Part shown: positions 44,336-56,497 of the stretch, piece after piece | Layout: every line of letters begins with the position of its first letter | Numbering within the stretch: position 1 is the first letter of the stretch | Source: Frateuria hangzhouensis | Lineage (GTDB): Bacteria; Pseudomonadota; Gammaproteobacteria; Xanthomonadales; Rhodanobacteraceae | Assembly (NCBI RefSeq): GCF_026410505.1 | Contig: NZ_JAPMIU010000007.1 | Span: 150,388-214,387, forward strand | Direction: 5' to 3' | Length of the DNA stretch: 64,000 bases | Translations under genes and position numbers: made by a program | The notes under the pieces: generated by a model | The model's database searches: none | The model's input: only the letters and a program-made list of their open reading frames with translations | What the model was told of the DNA's origin: nothing

Positions 44336-46105
44336 TCAGCGCTTCGACCAGGTATCGCGCAGCGTCACCGTGCGGTTGAACACCGGTGCGTCCGGCCGGT
44401 GCTCGACGCGGTCGGCGACGAAGTAGCCCAGCCGTTCGAACTGGAAGCGCTGCTCCGGCTCCGCGGCCGCCGCCGCCGGTTCCAGCCAGCCGCGCCCGAT
44501 GCGCTTGGCCTCCGGGTTGATGTGCTCGATCCAGCTCTTGCCGTCGCTCTCGTCGTCCGGCGCGGCCGCGTCGAACAGGCGGTCGTAGAGGCGCACCTCG
44601 GCGACCACCGCATGCCGCGCGCTGACCCAGTGGATGGTGCCCTTGACCTTGCGGTCGGCACCGGGCAGGCCGGCGCGCGACTCGGGATCGAGCGTGCAGC
44701 GCAGCTCGATGATGTCGCCGGCGGCATCCTTCACCACCTCCTCGCACTTGACGATGCCCACGCCGCGCAGGCGCACCTCGCCATCGGGAACGAGGCGTTT
44801 GAAACCCTTGGGCGGTACCTCCGCGAAATCCTCGCGCTCGATCCATACCGTGCTCCCGAAGGGCACTTCGCGCGCGCCGAAGCTTTCGTCCTTGGGGTGG
44901 TTGGCGAAACGCAGGGTTTCCTCGTGGTTGCCCGGCAGGTTGGTGATGGTCAGCTTGAGCGGATCGAGCACCGCCATGCGCCGCGGCGCGGTGGCGTCCA
45001 GGTCTTCGCGCACGCAGTTCTCGAGCAGGGCGTAGTCGATCACGCTGTTCTGCTTGCTGATGCCGAGCCGCTCGATCAGCAGGCGCAGGCCCGCCGGCGT
45101 GAAGCCGCGCCGGCGCAGGCCGCGCAGGGTGTTCATGCGCGGGTCGTCCCAGCCGTCGACCAGGCCCTCATTGACCAGTTGCGCCAGCTTGCGCTTGCTG
45201 GTGATGCAGTAGGACAGGTTCAGGCGTGAGAACTCGATCTGCCGCGGCTTGGCGGGCTTCGCTTCCAGCCCGGCGTCGACCACCGACTGCCACAGCTGTG
45301 GATGGCCGGCCAGGTCCACGTTGTCCACGCACCAGTCGTACAGCGGGCGATGGTCTTCGAACTCCAGCGTGCACAGCGAGTGGGTGATGCCTTCCATCGC
45401 GTCGGACAGCGCGTGCGCGAAGTCGTACATCGGGTAGATCGGCCAGGCGTCGCCGGTGTTCTGGTGGGCCACCTTGCGGATGCGGTAGATCGCCGGATCG
45501 CGCAGGTTGATGTTGCCCGAGGCCATATCGATCTTCGCGCGCAGGGTCTTGCTGGCGTCGGGAAACTCGCCCGCGCGCATGCGCTTGAACAGGTCCAGGT
45601 TTTCCTCGATCGAGCGCTTGCGGTAGGGCGACGGGCGACCCGGCTCGGTGAGCGTGCCGCGGTATTCGCGCATCTGCTCTGGCGTGAGGTCGTCGACGTA
45701 GGCCTTGCCGTCCTCGACCAGTTTGAGCGCGGCACGGTAGAACACCTCGAAATAGTCCGAGGCGTGGCGCAGCTCGTGCCAGTCGAAGCCCAGCCAGCGC
45801 ACGTCCTCCTTGATGCCGGCGACGAACTCGGGGTTCTCCTTGCCCGGGTTGGTGTCGTCCAGACGCAGGTTGCACCAGCCGCCGAACTCGCGAGCGATGC
45901 CGAAATTCAGGCAGATCGCCTTGGCATGGCCGATATGCAGGTAGCCGTTGGGCTCGGGCGGGAAACGCGTGCGGATGGCGACGTGCTTGCCGCTGGCCAG
46001 GTCCTCGCGAACGATCTGGCGCACGAAATCCCGTTGCACGTCCGTCCGCTGCACGTTGTCGGCGGTGCCTGGGGCGTTTTCGGCGGCGGGGTTTTCGATG
46101 GGCAT
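44336..46105 (-). CDS. glnS: Glutaminyl-tRNA synthetase
   Basis: 589 residues. Class I synthetase charging tRNA-Gln. HIGH motif in [20 protein letters not shown] (near residue 50), KMSKS equivalent in [14 protein letters not shown] (near 275), the family segments [11 protein letters not shown] and [11 protein letters not shown], and a C-terminal anticodon-binding beta-barrel domain ([20 protein letters not shown] onward). N-terminal extension of about 30 residues is mildly longer than E. coli. First gene of a three-gene operon. Confidence 0.97.
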   Translation of the reverse strand: MPIENPAAENAPGTADNVQRTDVQRDFVRQIVREDLASGKHVAIRTRFPPEPNGYLHIGHAKAICLNFGIAREFGGWCNLRLDDTNPGKENPEFVAGIKEDVRWLGFDWHELRHASDYFEVFYRAALKLVEDGKAYVDDLTPEQMREYRGTLTEPGRPSPYRKRSIEENLDLFKRMRAGEFPDASKTLRAKIDMASGNINLRDPAIYRIRKVAHQNTGDAWPIYPMYDFAHALSDAMEGITHSLCTLEFEDHRPLYDWCVDNVDLAGHPQLWQSVVDAGLEAKPAKPRQIEFSRLNLSYCITSKRKLAQLVNEGLVDGWDDPRMNTLRGLRRRGFTPAGLRLLIERLGISKQNSVIDYALLENCVREDLDATAPRRMAVLDPLKLTITNLPGNHEETLRFANHPKDESFGAREVPFGSTVWIEREDFAEVPPKGFKRLVPDGEVRLRGVGIVKCEEVVKDAAGDIIELRCTLDPESRAGLPGADRKVKGTIHWVSARHAVVAEVRLYDRLFDAAAPDDESDGKSWIEHINPEAKRIGRGWLEPAAAAAEPEQRFQFERLGYFVADRVEHRPDAPVFNRTVTLRDTWSKR

Positions 46106-46246
46106 GGGTACGGCTCGGGCGGGGCAGGGTGGAAGCGGAGAAGTTTACCCTTAACTCGCGCGGGCCTCCCCGGATGGCGCCCGGGGGCGTTCAGCGCCGG
46201 GGCCGCCCGCTACAATCGGCCACTCCGATTCCGACAGACCCACCCG

Positions 46247-47170
46247 ATGCCCGCAGCCGGCCTTTCCATCCTTGATCCGCGTGTCCTCGGTGCCTCGGAG
46301 ACGCACCGCGCCGGGTTCACCTCGGCCGTGCCGTTCCCGCACGTGGTGATCGAGAATTTCTTCGAGCCGGGTTTCGCCGCCGAGCTGCTCGCCACGTTCC
46401 CGGCGTTCGAGCGCGGCAACAGCGTGGGCGACGATGGCACGCCGGGCGGAAAGTCCACGCTCGACCGCATCCGCGGGCTCGGGCCGGCCTACCAGCGGCT
46501 GGACGATGCCATCAAGAGTCCGGAGTTCCTGCGCGCCATCGGCGCGCTTACCGGCATCGATGGGTTGATCTACGACCCCTGGTACCTGGGCGGCGGCACG
46601 CACGAGAACCGCAACGGCATGGCGCTCGACCCGCACGTGGATTTCAACTTCCACCCCAGCGAGCGCTGGCACCGGCGGCTGAATCTGATCGTCTATCTCA
46701 ACCCGGAATGGGAGGCCGCGTGGGGCGGCTGTCTGGAGCTTTTCCGTGATCCCTACGCCGATGCCCGGCCGGCCAGCTCGGTGGCGCCGGTGTTCAACCG
46801 CTGCGTGATCTTCGAGACGTCCGAGCGCTCCTGGCATGCGTTCGACCCGATCCGCCTGCCGCCGGAACATGCCCACCTCACGCGCCGCTCGATCGCGCTG
46901 TACTTCTATACGAAGGACCGCCCCGCGGAAGAAACCGCGCCGCGGCATACCACCTACTACGTCAACCGCCAGCTTCCCGCGTACATCGACGAAGGTCGCA
47001 CGCTCTCGCGCGCCGACGTGGCGGACATCAGGCAACTGATGGAGCTGCGCGATGCGCACATCCGCATGCTGTATGCGGAAAACACCGCGCTGCGCCAGGC
47101 GCAGGATCGCGGGCTCACCGGCCATCTGCTGTATCTGGCCAAGCGCGCCTACGTGCGCTTTCGGCGCTAG
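46247..47170 (+). CDS. 2-oxoglutarate/Fe(II)-dependent oxygenase (prolyl-4-hydroxylase-like)
   Basis: 307 residues from the ATG at 46247. Double-stranded beta-helix oxygenase: Fe ligands in DPHVDFNFH (His-x-Asp) and SERSWHAFDP (distal His), with the 2-oxoglutarate-binding Arg in TRRSIALYFYTKD. N-terminal PFPHVVIENFFEPGFAAELL is typical of the 2OG-FeII_Oxy_3/4 group found with sugar- or protein-modifying enzymes. The C-terminus (about 250-307) is helical and basic. The substrate is unknown. Confidence 0.86.
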   Translation: MPAAGLSILDPRVLGASETHRAGFTSAVPFPHVVIENFFEPGFAAELLATFPAFERGNSVGDDGTPGGKSTLDRIRGLGPAYQRLDDAIKSPEFLRAIGALTGIDGLIYDPWYLGGGTHENRNGMALDPHVDFNFHPSERWHRRLNLIVYLNPEWEAAWGGCLELFRDPYADARPASSVAPVFNRCVIFETSERSWHAFDPIRLPPEHAHLTRRSIALYFYTKDRPAEETAPRHTTYYVNRQLPAYIDEGRTLSRADVADIRQLMELRDAHIRMLYAENTALRQAQDRGLTGHLLYLAKRAYVRFRR

Positions 47171-47240
47171 CCGCCGCGGTGGCACCCGCGGCCCGCGCGC
47201 GGGACTTGCCGCCCTCGGGGCCGCGCAGTAGCGTGGCCGC

Positions 47241-47516
47241 ATGCGCATCGCCTACCGAGCTCAAAGCCTGATCGACGCCCACCTGGTGAAGGATGCGCTG
47301 GAACGCGAGGAGATTCCCGCGTTCATCTCCGGCGAGTACCTGACCGGCGCGGTCGGCCAGTTGCCGGCGATCGACTACGTGGCGGTGATGGTGCCCGAGT
47401 CGTCGATCGAGGCCGCCGACACCATCGTGCGCCAGGTCGAGGCGCAACTGGCCGAGGCGCGGACCGCGGTCGATGACTGGGACGGCGACGCGCAACTGGC
47501 GACCGACACACCGTGA
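47241..47516 (+). CDS. DUF2007 putative signal-transducing protein
   Basis: 91 residues. Ferredoxin-like small protein of the DUF2007 family: RIAYRAQSLIDAHLVKDALE, followed by GIPAFISGEYLTGAVGQLP-type segment (here EIPAFISGEYLTGAVGQLPA) and VPESSIEAADTIVRQ. Its function is not known. The stop overlaps the start of the EamA transporter (GTGA), so the two are coupled. Confidence 0.85.
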   Translation: MRIAYRAQSLIDAHLVKDALEREEIPAFISGEYLTGAVGQLPAIDYVAVMVPESSIEAADTIVRQVEAQLAEARTAVDDWDGDAQLATDTP

Positions 47517-48412
47517 CCTCACCGGTTCCTGCCGCGGCGACGCCCCTGGCGCCGCCGGCGTCGGTCGGCCGCATGGCGCTGGGCGCGATGTTGCTGTCCA
47601 CCACCAGCATTTTCGTGGTGCTGGCGCAGGTGGCGCCGACCGTGTCGGCGTTCTACCGCATGCTCTTCGGCGGCGTGAATTTGCTGGCCTGGGTGGCGCT
47701 TCGGCGTCGCTGGGCCCATGTCGGCTGGCGCGACCTCGGCCTGGCGCTGGTGCCGGCGCTGGGGTTCTCGCTGGACCTGATCTTCTGGCATCGTTCGATC
47801 CTCTGGGTGGGGCCGGGCGTGGCCACGCTGCTGACCAACTTCCAGGTGTTCCTGATGGCGCTGGTCGGTTGGTGGGTCTATCGCGAGCGACTGGGACGCT
47901 GGTTCGTTCCCGGCCTGCTGGTGGCGTTGGGCGGTTTGTGGCTGCTGGTCGGCGCGCACTGGTCGCTGTTCGATGTGCGGCACCGGCTGGGCGTGTGGTT
48001 GGGGTTGGCCAGCGGCGTGGCCTACACGGCGTACCTGCTGAGCTTCCGCCGCGCGCTGTCGGGACATACCCGGCTTTCGGCGGCGCAGTTCCTTGGGGTG
48101 ATGAGCCTGCTCAGCGCTGGGCTGCTGCTGTGCTGGGGGCTGGTCGAGGGCGACACGTTTGCGCTGGTCACCGTGCGCAGCTGGAGCGCGCTGCTGGCGT
48201 TGGGTTTCTTTGGCCAGGTGGTGGCATGGCTGCTGATGGTGCGCGCGATGCCGCTGCTGCCGGCGTCGCTGGTGGGGCTGTTGCTGCTGTTGCAGCCGGC
48301 GCTGGCGTTCGTGCTGGACGTGGTGCTGTTCAGGCGGCCTACCGGCGGGGGCGATTGGCTGGGGCTGGCGTTGGCACTGGCTGGCATCCTGCTGGGGACG
48401 CGCAAGAAGTAG
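47513..48412 (+). CDS. DMT-superfamily (EamA) transporter
   Basis: 299 residues from a GTG at 47513 overlapping the previous stop. Ten hydrophobic segments in two EamA repeats; the first begins RMALGAMLLSTTSIFVVLAQ and the second GVWLGLASGVAYTAYLLSFR. Conserved FYRMLFGG after helix 1-2 and the WVYRERLGRW connector are typical of drug/metabolite exporters. Substrate unknown. Confidence 0.88.
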   Translation: MTSPVPAAATPLAPPASVGRMALGAMLLSTTSIFVVLAQVAPTVSAFYRMLFGGVNLLAWVALRRRWAHVGWRDLGLALVPALGFSLDLIFWHRSILWVGPGVATLLTNFQVFLMALVGWWVYRERLGRWFVPGLLVALGGLWLLVGAHWSLFDVRHRLGVWLGLASGVAYTAYLLSFRRALSGHTRLSAAQFLGVMSLLSAGLLLCWGLVEGDTFALVTVRSWSALLALGFFGQVVAWLLMVRAMPLLPASLVGLLLLLQPALAFVLDVVLFRRPTGGGDWLGLALALAGILLGTRKK

Positions 48413-48468
48413 GTCGCATGGGTGGAGAAGCACTTTGTGCATGCCTGCGCGGCTCGGGGTGACACCGC

Positions 48469-48494
48469 GGTCGCGCACAGGGTGCGCTCCTACA
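48469..48494. repeat. REP-like palindrome, single degenerate arm upstream of apt
   Basis: GGTCGCGCACAGGGTGCGCT followed by CCTACA: the GTGCGC form of the family, close to 15168-15190. Lies between the EamA gene and apt. Confidence 0.55.
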
Positions 48495-48515
48495 GGTTTC
48501 CACAAGGATCAGGCG

Positions 48516-49034
48516 ATGCACGATTTTGAAACGCTCATTCGCGCGGTGCCCGGCTTTCCGCAGCCGGGTGTCGTTTTCCGTGACGTCACCCCGCTACTGG
48601 CCGACGCCGGCGCCTTCGCCCGCTGCATCGATGCGCTGGCCGAACCCTGGCTGGGCGAAGGCGTGCGTGCGGTGTGCGGGATCGAGTCGCGCGGTTTCAT
48701 CTTCGGCGCCGCGATGGCGCAGAAGTTGAACGCCGGTTTCGTGCCGCTGCGCAAACCGGGCAAGCTGCCGCCGCCGGTGGTCGGCGTCGACTACGCGCTC
48801 GAATACGGCCACGACCGATTGGAGCTGGGCGCCGACGCGGTGCAACCGGGCGAGCGCGTGCTGCTGGTCGACGACGTGCTGGCCACCGGCGGAACGCTGG
48901 CCGCGGCACAGGCGTTGCTCGAGCGGCTCGACGTCGAGCTGGTGGGCGCCGCCGTGGTGATCGAACTGGAGGCGCTCGGGGGCAGGGCGCGCTGGCAGGG
49001 TCAGACACCGCTGCGCGCGCTGTTTCGCTACTGA
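48516..49034 (+). CDS. apt: Adenine phosphoribosyltransferase
   Basis: 172 residues from the ATG at 48516 with AAGGA upstream. Salvages adenine with PRPP to give AMP. Motifs: FPQPGVVFRDVTPLLAD, GIESRGFIFGAAMA, the flexible RKPGKLPPPV loop, and the PRPP-binding signature VLLVDDVLATGGTLAAA. Length and motifs are standard. Confidence 0.95.
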   Translation: MHDFETLIRAVPGFPQPGVVFRDVTPLLADAGAFARCIDALAEPWLGEGVRAVCGIESRGFIFGAAMAQKLNAGFVPLRKPGKLPPPVVGVDYALEYGHDRLELGADAVQPGERVLLVDDVLATGGTLAAAQALLERLDVELVGAAVVIELEALGGRARWQGQTPLRALFRY

Positions 49035-49073
49035 ACGCGGCACGGCGGCCACCGGCCGAGCCGGGCCTGCCGT

Positions 49074-49101
49074 CTTGAAGGGTGCTGAGACGCCCCTATC
49101 T
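49074..49101 (+). promoter_or_regulatory. Heat-shock (sigma-32-type) promoter of clpB
   Basis: CTTGAAG (49074-49080), 12-base spacer, CCCCTATCT (49093-49101). This agrees with the sigma-32 consensus CTTGAA / CCCCATnT and sits 50 bases ahead of the clpB start, the expected place for a chaperone gene. Confidence 0.72.
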
Positions 49102-49150
49102 CCTGCGCATGGCGGCGGGGGCCGCCCCCGATTCCCGAGGAATCCACACC

Positions 49151-51742
<2,592 letters not shown>

Positions 51743-51883
51743 GGACCCCGCATTCTCCCCGCGGAAGCGGGGAGAAGGCGGGCCGTCGAGAAAGCGCCAG
51801 TGGCCTTGCTGCCGGCGTCATCCGGAGCCTCGCGCTCACATCCGCTCGCTTATCATGTGTGCTCCCCACCACAACGCTCCCCG

Positions 51884-53500
51884 ATGACCACCCAACTCCG
51901 CCTGGCCCTGGCCCAGTTCGACTTCCCGGTCGGCGCCGTCGCCGCCAATGCCACGAAGATCCGCGAGCTGATGACGCAGGCGCAGGCGGGCGGCGCGCAC
52001 CTGGTGGCCTTCCCCGAACTGGCGCTCAGCGGCTATCCGCCCGAGGATCTGCTGATCCGCCCCAGCTTCCTGCAGGCCTGCAACGAGGCCATCGCCGCGC
52101 TGGCCGAAGGCACCGACGGGCTCGCCGCGCTGGTCGGCTTTCCGCACAGCGAGGGCGAGGTCTACAACGCCGCCGCTTTGCTGCGCGAGGGCCGCGTCGA
52201 ATGCGTCGCGCACAAGCAGGCGCTGCCCAACTACGGCGTGTTCGACGACAAGCGCTACTTCCGTCCCGGCCATGCCAGCGCTACCGGCATGGTCAACGGC
52301 GTGCGCGTGGGCTTCCTCGTCTGCGAGGACATCTGGGAACCCGAACCGGCCGCGCAGGCCGCCGCCACCGGCGCGGAGCTGATCGTGGTGATCAACGCCT
52401 CGCCCTGGGACGACGCCAAGCAGTCCGCGCGCGAGGAACAGCTCACCACGCGCGCGCGGGAGACCGGCTGCGCCATCGCCTACCTCAATCTGGTGGGCGG
52501 CCAGGACGAAGTCGTGTACGACGGCGCCTCGCTGCTGGTCAACGGCGACGGCACGGTGGCCGCGCGTGCCCCTGCGTTCGTCGATGCGCTGCTCTGGGCC
52601 ACGTTCGACCCGGACCGCCGCACCCTGGTAGCCGAGCAGTGGCCGGTCGCCGCCGACACGCGCCCCGAGGCGGTGTTGTACGCCGCGCTCACCCGCGGCA
52701 TTCGCGACTACATCGACAAAAACGGCTTCCCCGGCGTCTTGCTCGGCTTGTCCGGCGGCATCGACTCGGCACTGACGCTCGCCCTGGCGGTCGATGCCCT
52801 GGGCGCCGAGCGGGTCACCGCGGTGATGATGCCCACCCGCTACACCTCCGGCCTCTCGCTCGATGGCGCGCGCGAGCAGGCCGAGCGGGCGGGCGTGGCC
52901 TATCACGTGATCGACATCGAGCCGACCTTCCAGAGCTTCATGGCCGCGCTGGAGCCCGCCTTCGAGGGCAAGCCCGCCGACACCGCCGAGGAAAACCTGC
53001 AATCGCGCACCCGCGGCGTGATGCTGATGGCGCTCTCCAACAAACACAGCCACCTGTTGCTGGCCACCGGCAACAAGAGCGAGATGGCGGTCGGCTACGC
53101 AACGCTGTACGGCGACATGTGTGGGGCCTACGCGCCGCTCAAGGACGTCTACAAGACAGAGGTGTACCGGCTTTCGCGCTGGCGCAACGAGGCCAGCCCG
53201 GTGATCCCGCCCGCGGTGATCGACCGCCCGCCCTCGGCCGAATTGCGCGAGGACCAGACCGACCAGGATTCACTGCCGCCCTACGACGTGCTGGACGCCA
53301 TCCTGCAACGCTTCATCGAAGGCGAACAATCGCAGGCCGAGATCGCCGCCGCCGGCTACGACGCCGACATCGTGCGCCGCGTCGCCGGCCTGGTGCTAGG
53401 CAACGAGTTCAAGCGCCGCCAGGCGGCGCCCGGCCCGCGCGTGACCACCCGCGCCTTCGGCCGCGAACGCCGCTACCCGATCACCTCCGGCTGGAAGTGA
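51884..53500 (+). CDS. nadE: Glutamine-dependent NAD+ synthetase
   Basis: 538 residues from the ATG at 51884. Amidates nicotinate adenine dinucleotide to NAD+. N-terminal nitrilase-like glutaminase domain (about 1-260) with catalytic Glu in AFPELALSGYPPEDL, Lys in KQALPNYGVFDDKRYF and Cys in GFLVCEDIWEP. C-terminal ATP-pyrophosphatase domain with the P-loop LGLSGGIDSALTLALA and LATGNKSEMAVGYATLYGD. Both active sites are intact. Confidence 0.96.
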   Translation: MTTQLRLALAQFDFPVGAVAANATKIRELMTQAQAGGAHLVAFPELALSGYPPEDLLIRPSFLQACNEAIAALAEGTDGLAALVGFPHSEGEVYNAAALLREGRVECVAHKQALPNYGVFDDKRYFRPGHASATGMVNGVRVGFLVCEDIWEPEPAAQAAATGAELIVVINASPWDDAKQSAREEQLTTRARETGCAIAYLNLVGGQDEVVYDGASLLVNGDGTVAARAPAFVDALLWATFDPDRRTLVAEQWPVAADTRPEAVLYAALTRGIRDYIDKNGFPGVLLGLSGGIDSALTLALAVDALGAERVTAVMMPTRYTSGLSLDGAREQAERAGVAYHVIDIEPTFQSFMAALEPAFEGKPADTAEENLQSRTRGVMLMALSNKHSHLLLATGNKSEMAVGYATLYGDMCGAYAPLKDVYKTEVYRLSRWRNEASPVIPPAVIDRPPSAELREDQTDQDSLPPYDVLDAILQRFIEGEQSQAEIAAAGYDADIVRRVAGLVLGNEFKRRQAAPGPRVTTRAFGRERRYPITSGWK

Positions 53501-53503
53501 TCC

Positions 53504-53564
53504 GGTAGGAGCGCATCTGCGCGAGATCGCCATGCCCCACGGTCGCATGCAGGCGCGCTCCCAC
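53504..53564. repeat. Degenerate REP-like pair downstream of nadE
   Basis: GGTAGGAGCGCATCTGCGCG (from 53504) and GCGCGCTCCCACA (53552-53564) form two imperfect inverted arms of the TGTAGGAGC family. Confidence 0.5.
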
Positions 53565-53597
53565 AAAAAGAAAGGCCGGCGCTTGGCCGGCCCTTCT
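53565..53597 (-). terminator. Terminator of bamD
   Basis: On the minus strand the stem GGCCGGC/GCCGGCC (plus-strand 53574-53580 with 53586-53592) is followed by a TTTCTTTTT run (53565-53573). It starts a few bases after the bamD stop. The plus-strand tail (CTTCTTTC) is weaker but could also serve nadE. Confidence 0.78.
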
Positions 53598-53598
53598 T

Positions 53599-54426
53599 TC
53601 AATGATGCCCCGAGAACGGAATCATCTTGCGCAACGTCGATGGCGGATGCGGCCACTTGGAGTCGGTCAGGTACGGATGGTCCGGATAATTGGCCGCCAG
53701 CACCTTGCGCACGTTCTCGGCCTGGCCCTTCTGGTTCAGCGCCAGATAGCTGCGCGCCAGGATCGCCAGCGCGTCGCCGGTCTGCGGCGCCTGCTGGTAA
53801 TGCTCCACCACGTACTGGGCGCGCTTGGCCGAAGCCACGAACGCCTCGTTGCGCAGATAGAACTTGGCCACGTTGATCTCGTACTGCGCCAGGATGTTGC
53901 GCAGGTAGATCATGCGCTGGCGCGCGTCGGTGGTGTAGGCGCTGTCGGGGTAGCGGCGGGCCAGTTCGGAGAAGTCGTCGAACGCCTGCAGGTTGTACGC
54001 CTGGTCGCGGCGCGCCTGCGAGCTGTTGCGCGGGAAGAAGCGCTCGATCACGCCGCTGGTGCGATCGAAATTGATCAGCCCGCGCAGGTAATAGGCATAA
54101 TCGACGTGTTTCTGCCTCGGAAAGGTCTTGATGAAGCGGTTGACCGTCGAGTAGGCGTCTTCCGGCTGGTTGTCCTTGTACTGCGAGTAGGCCAGTTCCA
54201 GCTGCGACTGCTCGTTGTAGTCGCCGGAAGGAAAGCGCGCGATCAGGCGCTGGTAGGCCTTGATCGCCGCGGCGTAATCGCCGTTCATCAGGTCGTCGTG
54301 GGCGGTGGCGTAGAGCTTCTCCACCGACATGGTGTCGATGGTTTCGCGCTTGGAACCGAACATCGAGCAGGCGCCCAAGGACAGGCCGATGACCAGCACG
54401 GCAAGCAATTTGAAGAATACGCGCAT
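53599..54426 (-). CDS. bamD: Outer-membrane assembly lipoprotein BamD
   Basis: 275 residues from the ATG at 54426. Essential lipoprotein of the BAM complex that inserts beta-barrel proteins in the outer membrane. Signal peptide with lipobox LSLGACS (Cys20), then TPR repeats: [74 protein letters not shown]. No clear ribosome-binding site upstream. Divergent from rluD, as in most gammaproteobacteria. Confidence 0.96.
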   Translation of the reverse strand: MRVFFKLLAVLVIGLSLGACSMFGSKRETIDTMSVEKLYATAHDDLMNGDYAAAIKAYQRLIARFPSGDYNEQSQLELAYSQYKDNQPEDAYSTVNRFIKTFPRQKHVDYAYYLRGLINFDRTSGVIERFFPRNSSQARRDQAYNLQAFDDFSELARRYPDSAYTTDARQRMIYLRNILAQYEINVAKFYLRNEAFVASAKRAQYVVEHYQQAPQTGDALAILARSYLALNQKGQAENVRKVLAANYPDHPYLTDSKWPHPPSTLRKMIPFSGHH

Positions 54427-54494
54427 TGGGAATTTTGTATGGATGTGATCGTGGGGATGATAGCCCAAACCGCCGGACACCCGTGGAGGGTGGC

Positions 54495-55463
54495 ATGACC
54501 GTCATCCGGCACGAGGCGCAGGTGCCCCTGTCGGCGGCCGGCAGGCGTTTCGACCAGGCATTGGCCGGGATGTTCCCGGACTATTCGCGCTCGCGCCTGT
54601 CCGGCTGGATCAAGGCCGGCGCGGTCACGCTCGATGGCGTCGTGGCGCCGCCGCGCCAGTTGCTGCGCGGCGGCGAACGGGTACGGCTGGAGGCCGAGCT
54701 GGTCAACGAGGTCGAAAGCGCCCCGGAGGCGATCCCGCTGGCCATCGTGCACGAGGACGCCCACCTGCTGGTGCTGGACAAGCCGGCCGGGCTGGTGGTC
54801 CATCCGGGCGCCGGCAACCCCGCCGGCACCCTGCTCAACGCACTGCTGCATCACGATCGGAAGCTGGCCGAGCTGCCGCGTGCGGGCATCGTGCACCGGC
54901 TGGACAAGGACACCTCGGGCCTGATGGTGGTGGCCAGATCGCTGGCGGCACACACGGCGCTGGTCGAGATGCTCTCGCGCCACGCGGTGGAGCGGCAGTA
55001 CGAGGCGGTCGTGCTGGGCACGCTGGTGGCCGGCGGCACCGTCGATGCGCCGATCGGCCGGCACATGGGCGACCGCCTGCGCCAGGCCGTGCGCGACGAG
55101 GAGGACGGCAAGCACGCGGTCACGCACTACCGCCTGCGCGAGCGCTTCCGCGCGCACAGCCTGGTCCAGTGCAACCTGGAGACCGGGCGCACTCACCAGA
55201 TCCGCGTGCACATGGCGCACATCCAGCATCCGCTGATCGGCGACCAGCTCTACGGTGGCGGCTTGCGGCTGCCCAAGGGCGCGACGCCGGAACTGATCGC
55301 CGCACTGCGCGGGTTCCGGCGGCAGGCGCTGCATGCCGAGCGGCTGGCGTTCGAACATCCGGTGACAGGCGAGGCAATGGCGTTCGAGGTGCCACGGCCG
55401 CAGGACCAGCAGGCCCTGCTCCAGGCGCTGCGCGCGGACGCCGCCACGCACGCCGAGCCCTAA
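54495..55463 (+). CDS. rluD: 23S rRNA pseudouridine synthase RluD
   Basis: 322 residues from the ATG at 54495. Makes pseudouridines at positions 1911, 1915 and 1917 of 23S rRNA. N-terminal S4 domain ([20 protein letters not shown]), catalytic motif [18 protein letters not shown] with the nucleophilic Asp, and [20 protein letters not shown]. Followed 156 bases later by pgeF, the standard rluD-pgeF order. Confidence 0.96.
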   Translation: MTVIRHEAQVPLSAAGRRFDQALAGMFPDYSRSRLSGWIKAGAVTLDGVVAPPRQLLRGGERVRLEAELVNEVESAPEAIPLAIVHEDAHLLVLDKPAGLVVHPGAGNPAGTLLNALLHHDRKLAELPRAGIVHRLDKDTSGLMVVARSLAAHTALVEMLSRHAVERQYEAVVLGTLVAGGTVDAPIGRHMGDRLRQAVRDEEDGKHAVTHYRLRERFRAHSLVQCNLETGRTHQIRVHMAHIQHPLIGDQLYGGGLRLPKGATPELIAALRGFRRQALHAERLAFEHPVTGEAMAFEVPRPQDQQALLQALRADAATHAEP

Positions 55464-55619
55464 GCCCTGATCTGCATCGGCGCACCTGTACGTGACCTGG
55501 TGGCGGTCGCGCGCCGGTGCGCTCCTGAAGGAGACCTGCGCTTCCGCGGCGGCCGACTCGTTCGGAGGGTCAACGGCGGCGCGCGCTATGCTTGCCGTTC
55601 CCCTCGTGCCCGAATTCCC

Positions 55620-56363
55620 ATGACCGAGCCCTGGATCCTCCCCGACTGGCCCATGCCGCGTGGCGTACACGCAGCGGTCACCACCCGCCACGGGCCCGGG
55701 ATTTCGAGCGGCGCCTACGAGCGCTTCAATCTGGGCCTGCGCAGCGGCGATAGCGCCGAGGCGGTGGCCAGCAACCGCGATGCACTGCGGCACGCGCTCA
55801 ACCTGCCTTCGGCGCCGCGCTGGCTGCGTCAGGTGCACGGCACCACGGTGGCCGAACTCGGACCGTTGCCCAGCGCCGACGAGCCCCAGGCGGACGCGGC
55901 CGTCGCACACCTGCCGGGCACGGTGCTGGCCATCCTCACCGCCGATTGTCTGCCGGTGCTGTTCTGCAGCGAGGACGGTGCGCGCATCGGCGCCGCGCAT
56001 GCCGGCTGGCGCGGGCTGGCTGGCGGGGTGCTGGAAGCGACCATCTCGGCCATGGACGTACCCGCGGCGCGCCTGCTGGCCTGGTTGGGGCCAGGCATCG
56101 GCGCGGCGTCCTATGAGGTGGGCGAGGAGGTGCGCGCGGCGTTCGTGGACCACGACGAAGGGGCGGCGGCCTGCTTCTCCGCCACCCGTCCTGGCCATTG
56201 GCACTGCGATCTCGCAGGACTCGCGCGGCGTCGGCTGGCGGGCTCCGGTGTGGCGCGCGTCAGCGGAGGCGGTTTCGACACGTTCACCGACGCGTGCTTC
56301 TATTCCTACCGCCGCGACGGGGCCAACAGCGGTCGTTTCGCCAGCCTCATCTGGCGCGATTGA
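55620..56363 (+). CDS. pgeF: Peptidoglycan editing factor PgeF (YfiH, multicopper-laccase-like fold)
   Basis: 247 residues from the ATG at 55620. YfiH family; E. coli YfiH (PgeF) is reported to correct misincorporated L-Ser in peptidoglycan precursors, and related proteins are purine-nucleoside-cleaving. Metal-site motifs: RQVHGTTVAEL (His), LTADCLPVLF (Cys), IGAAHAGWRGLAGGV (His) and the C-terminal FTDACFYSYRRDG. Downstream of rluD on the same strand. Confidence 0.92.
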   Translation: MTEPWILPDWPMPRGVHAAVTTRHGPGISSGAYERFNLGLRSGDSAEAVASNRDALRHALNLPSAPRWLRQVHGTTVAELGPLPSADEPQADAAVAHLPGTVLAILTADCLPVLFCSEDGARIGAAHAGWRGLAGGVLEATISAMDVPAARLLAWLGPGIGAASYEVGEEVRAAFVDHDEGAAACFSATRPGHWHCDLAGLARRRLAGSGVARVSGGGFDTFTDACFYSYRRDGANSGRFASLIWRD

Positions 56364-56366
56364 CCC

Positions 56367-56422
56367 GGTAGGGTGGGCCTCAGCGCACCGTAGCGGCAGG
56401 GTGGGCTGAAGCCCACCCTACC
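56367..56422. repeat. Paired palindromic repeat, GTAGGGTGGGC family
   Basis: GGTAGGGTGGGCCTCAGCGC (from 56367) and AGGGTGGGCTGAAGCCCACC (56398-56422 region) are inverted copies of one arm. Located between the convergent pgeF and the acyl-CoA dehydrogenase gene. Confidence 0.8.
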
Positions 56423-56497
56423 CGAGCCCGCCGGCGCTCCATGTGGGACACCCTGTGCGCTACCGCGCGGCCGCCCGCCACGGGTCCCCAGCGAATC

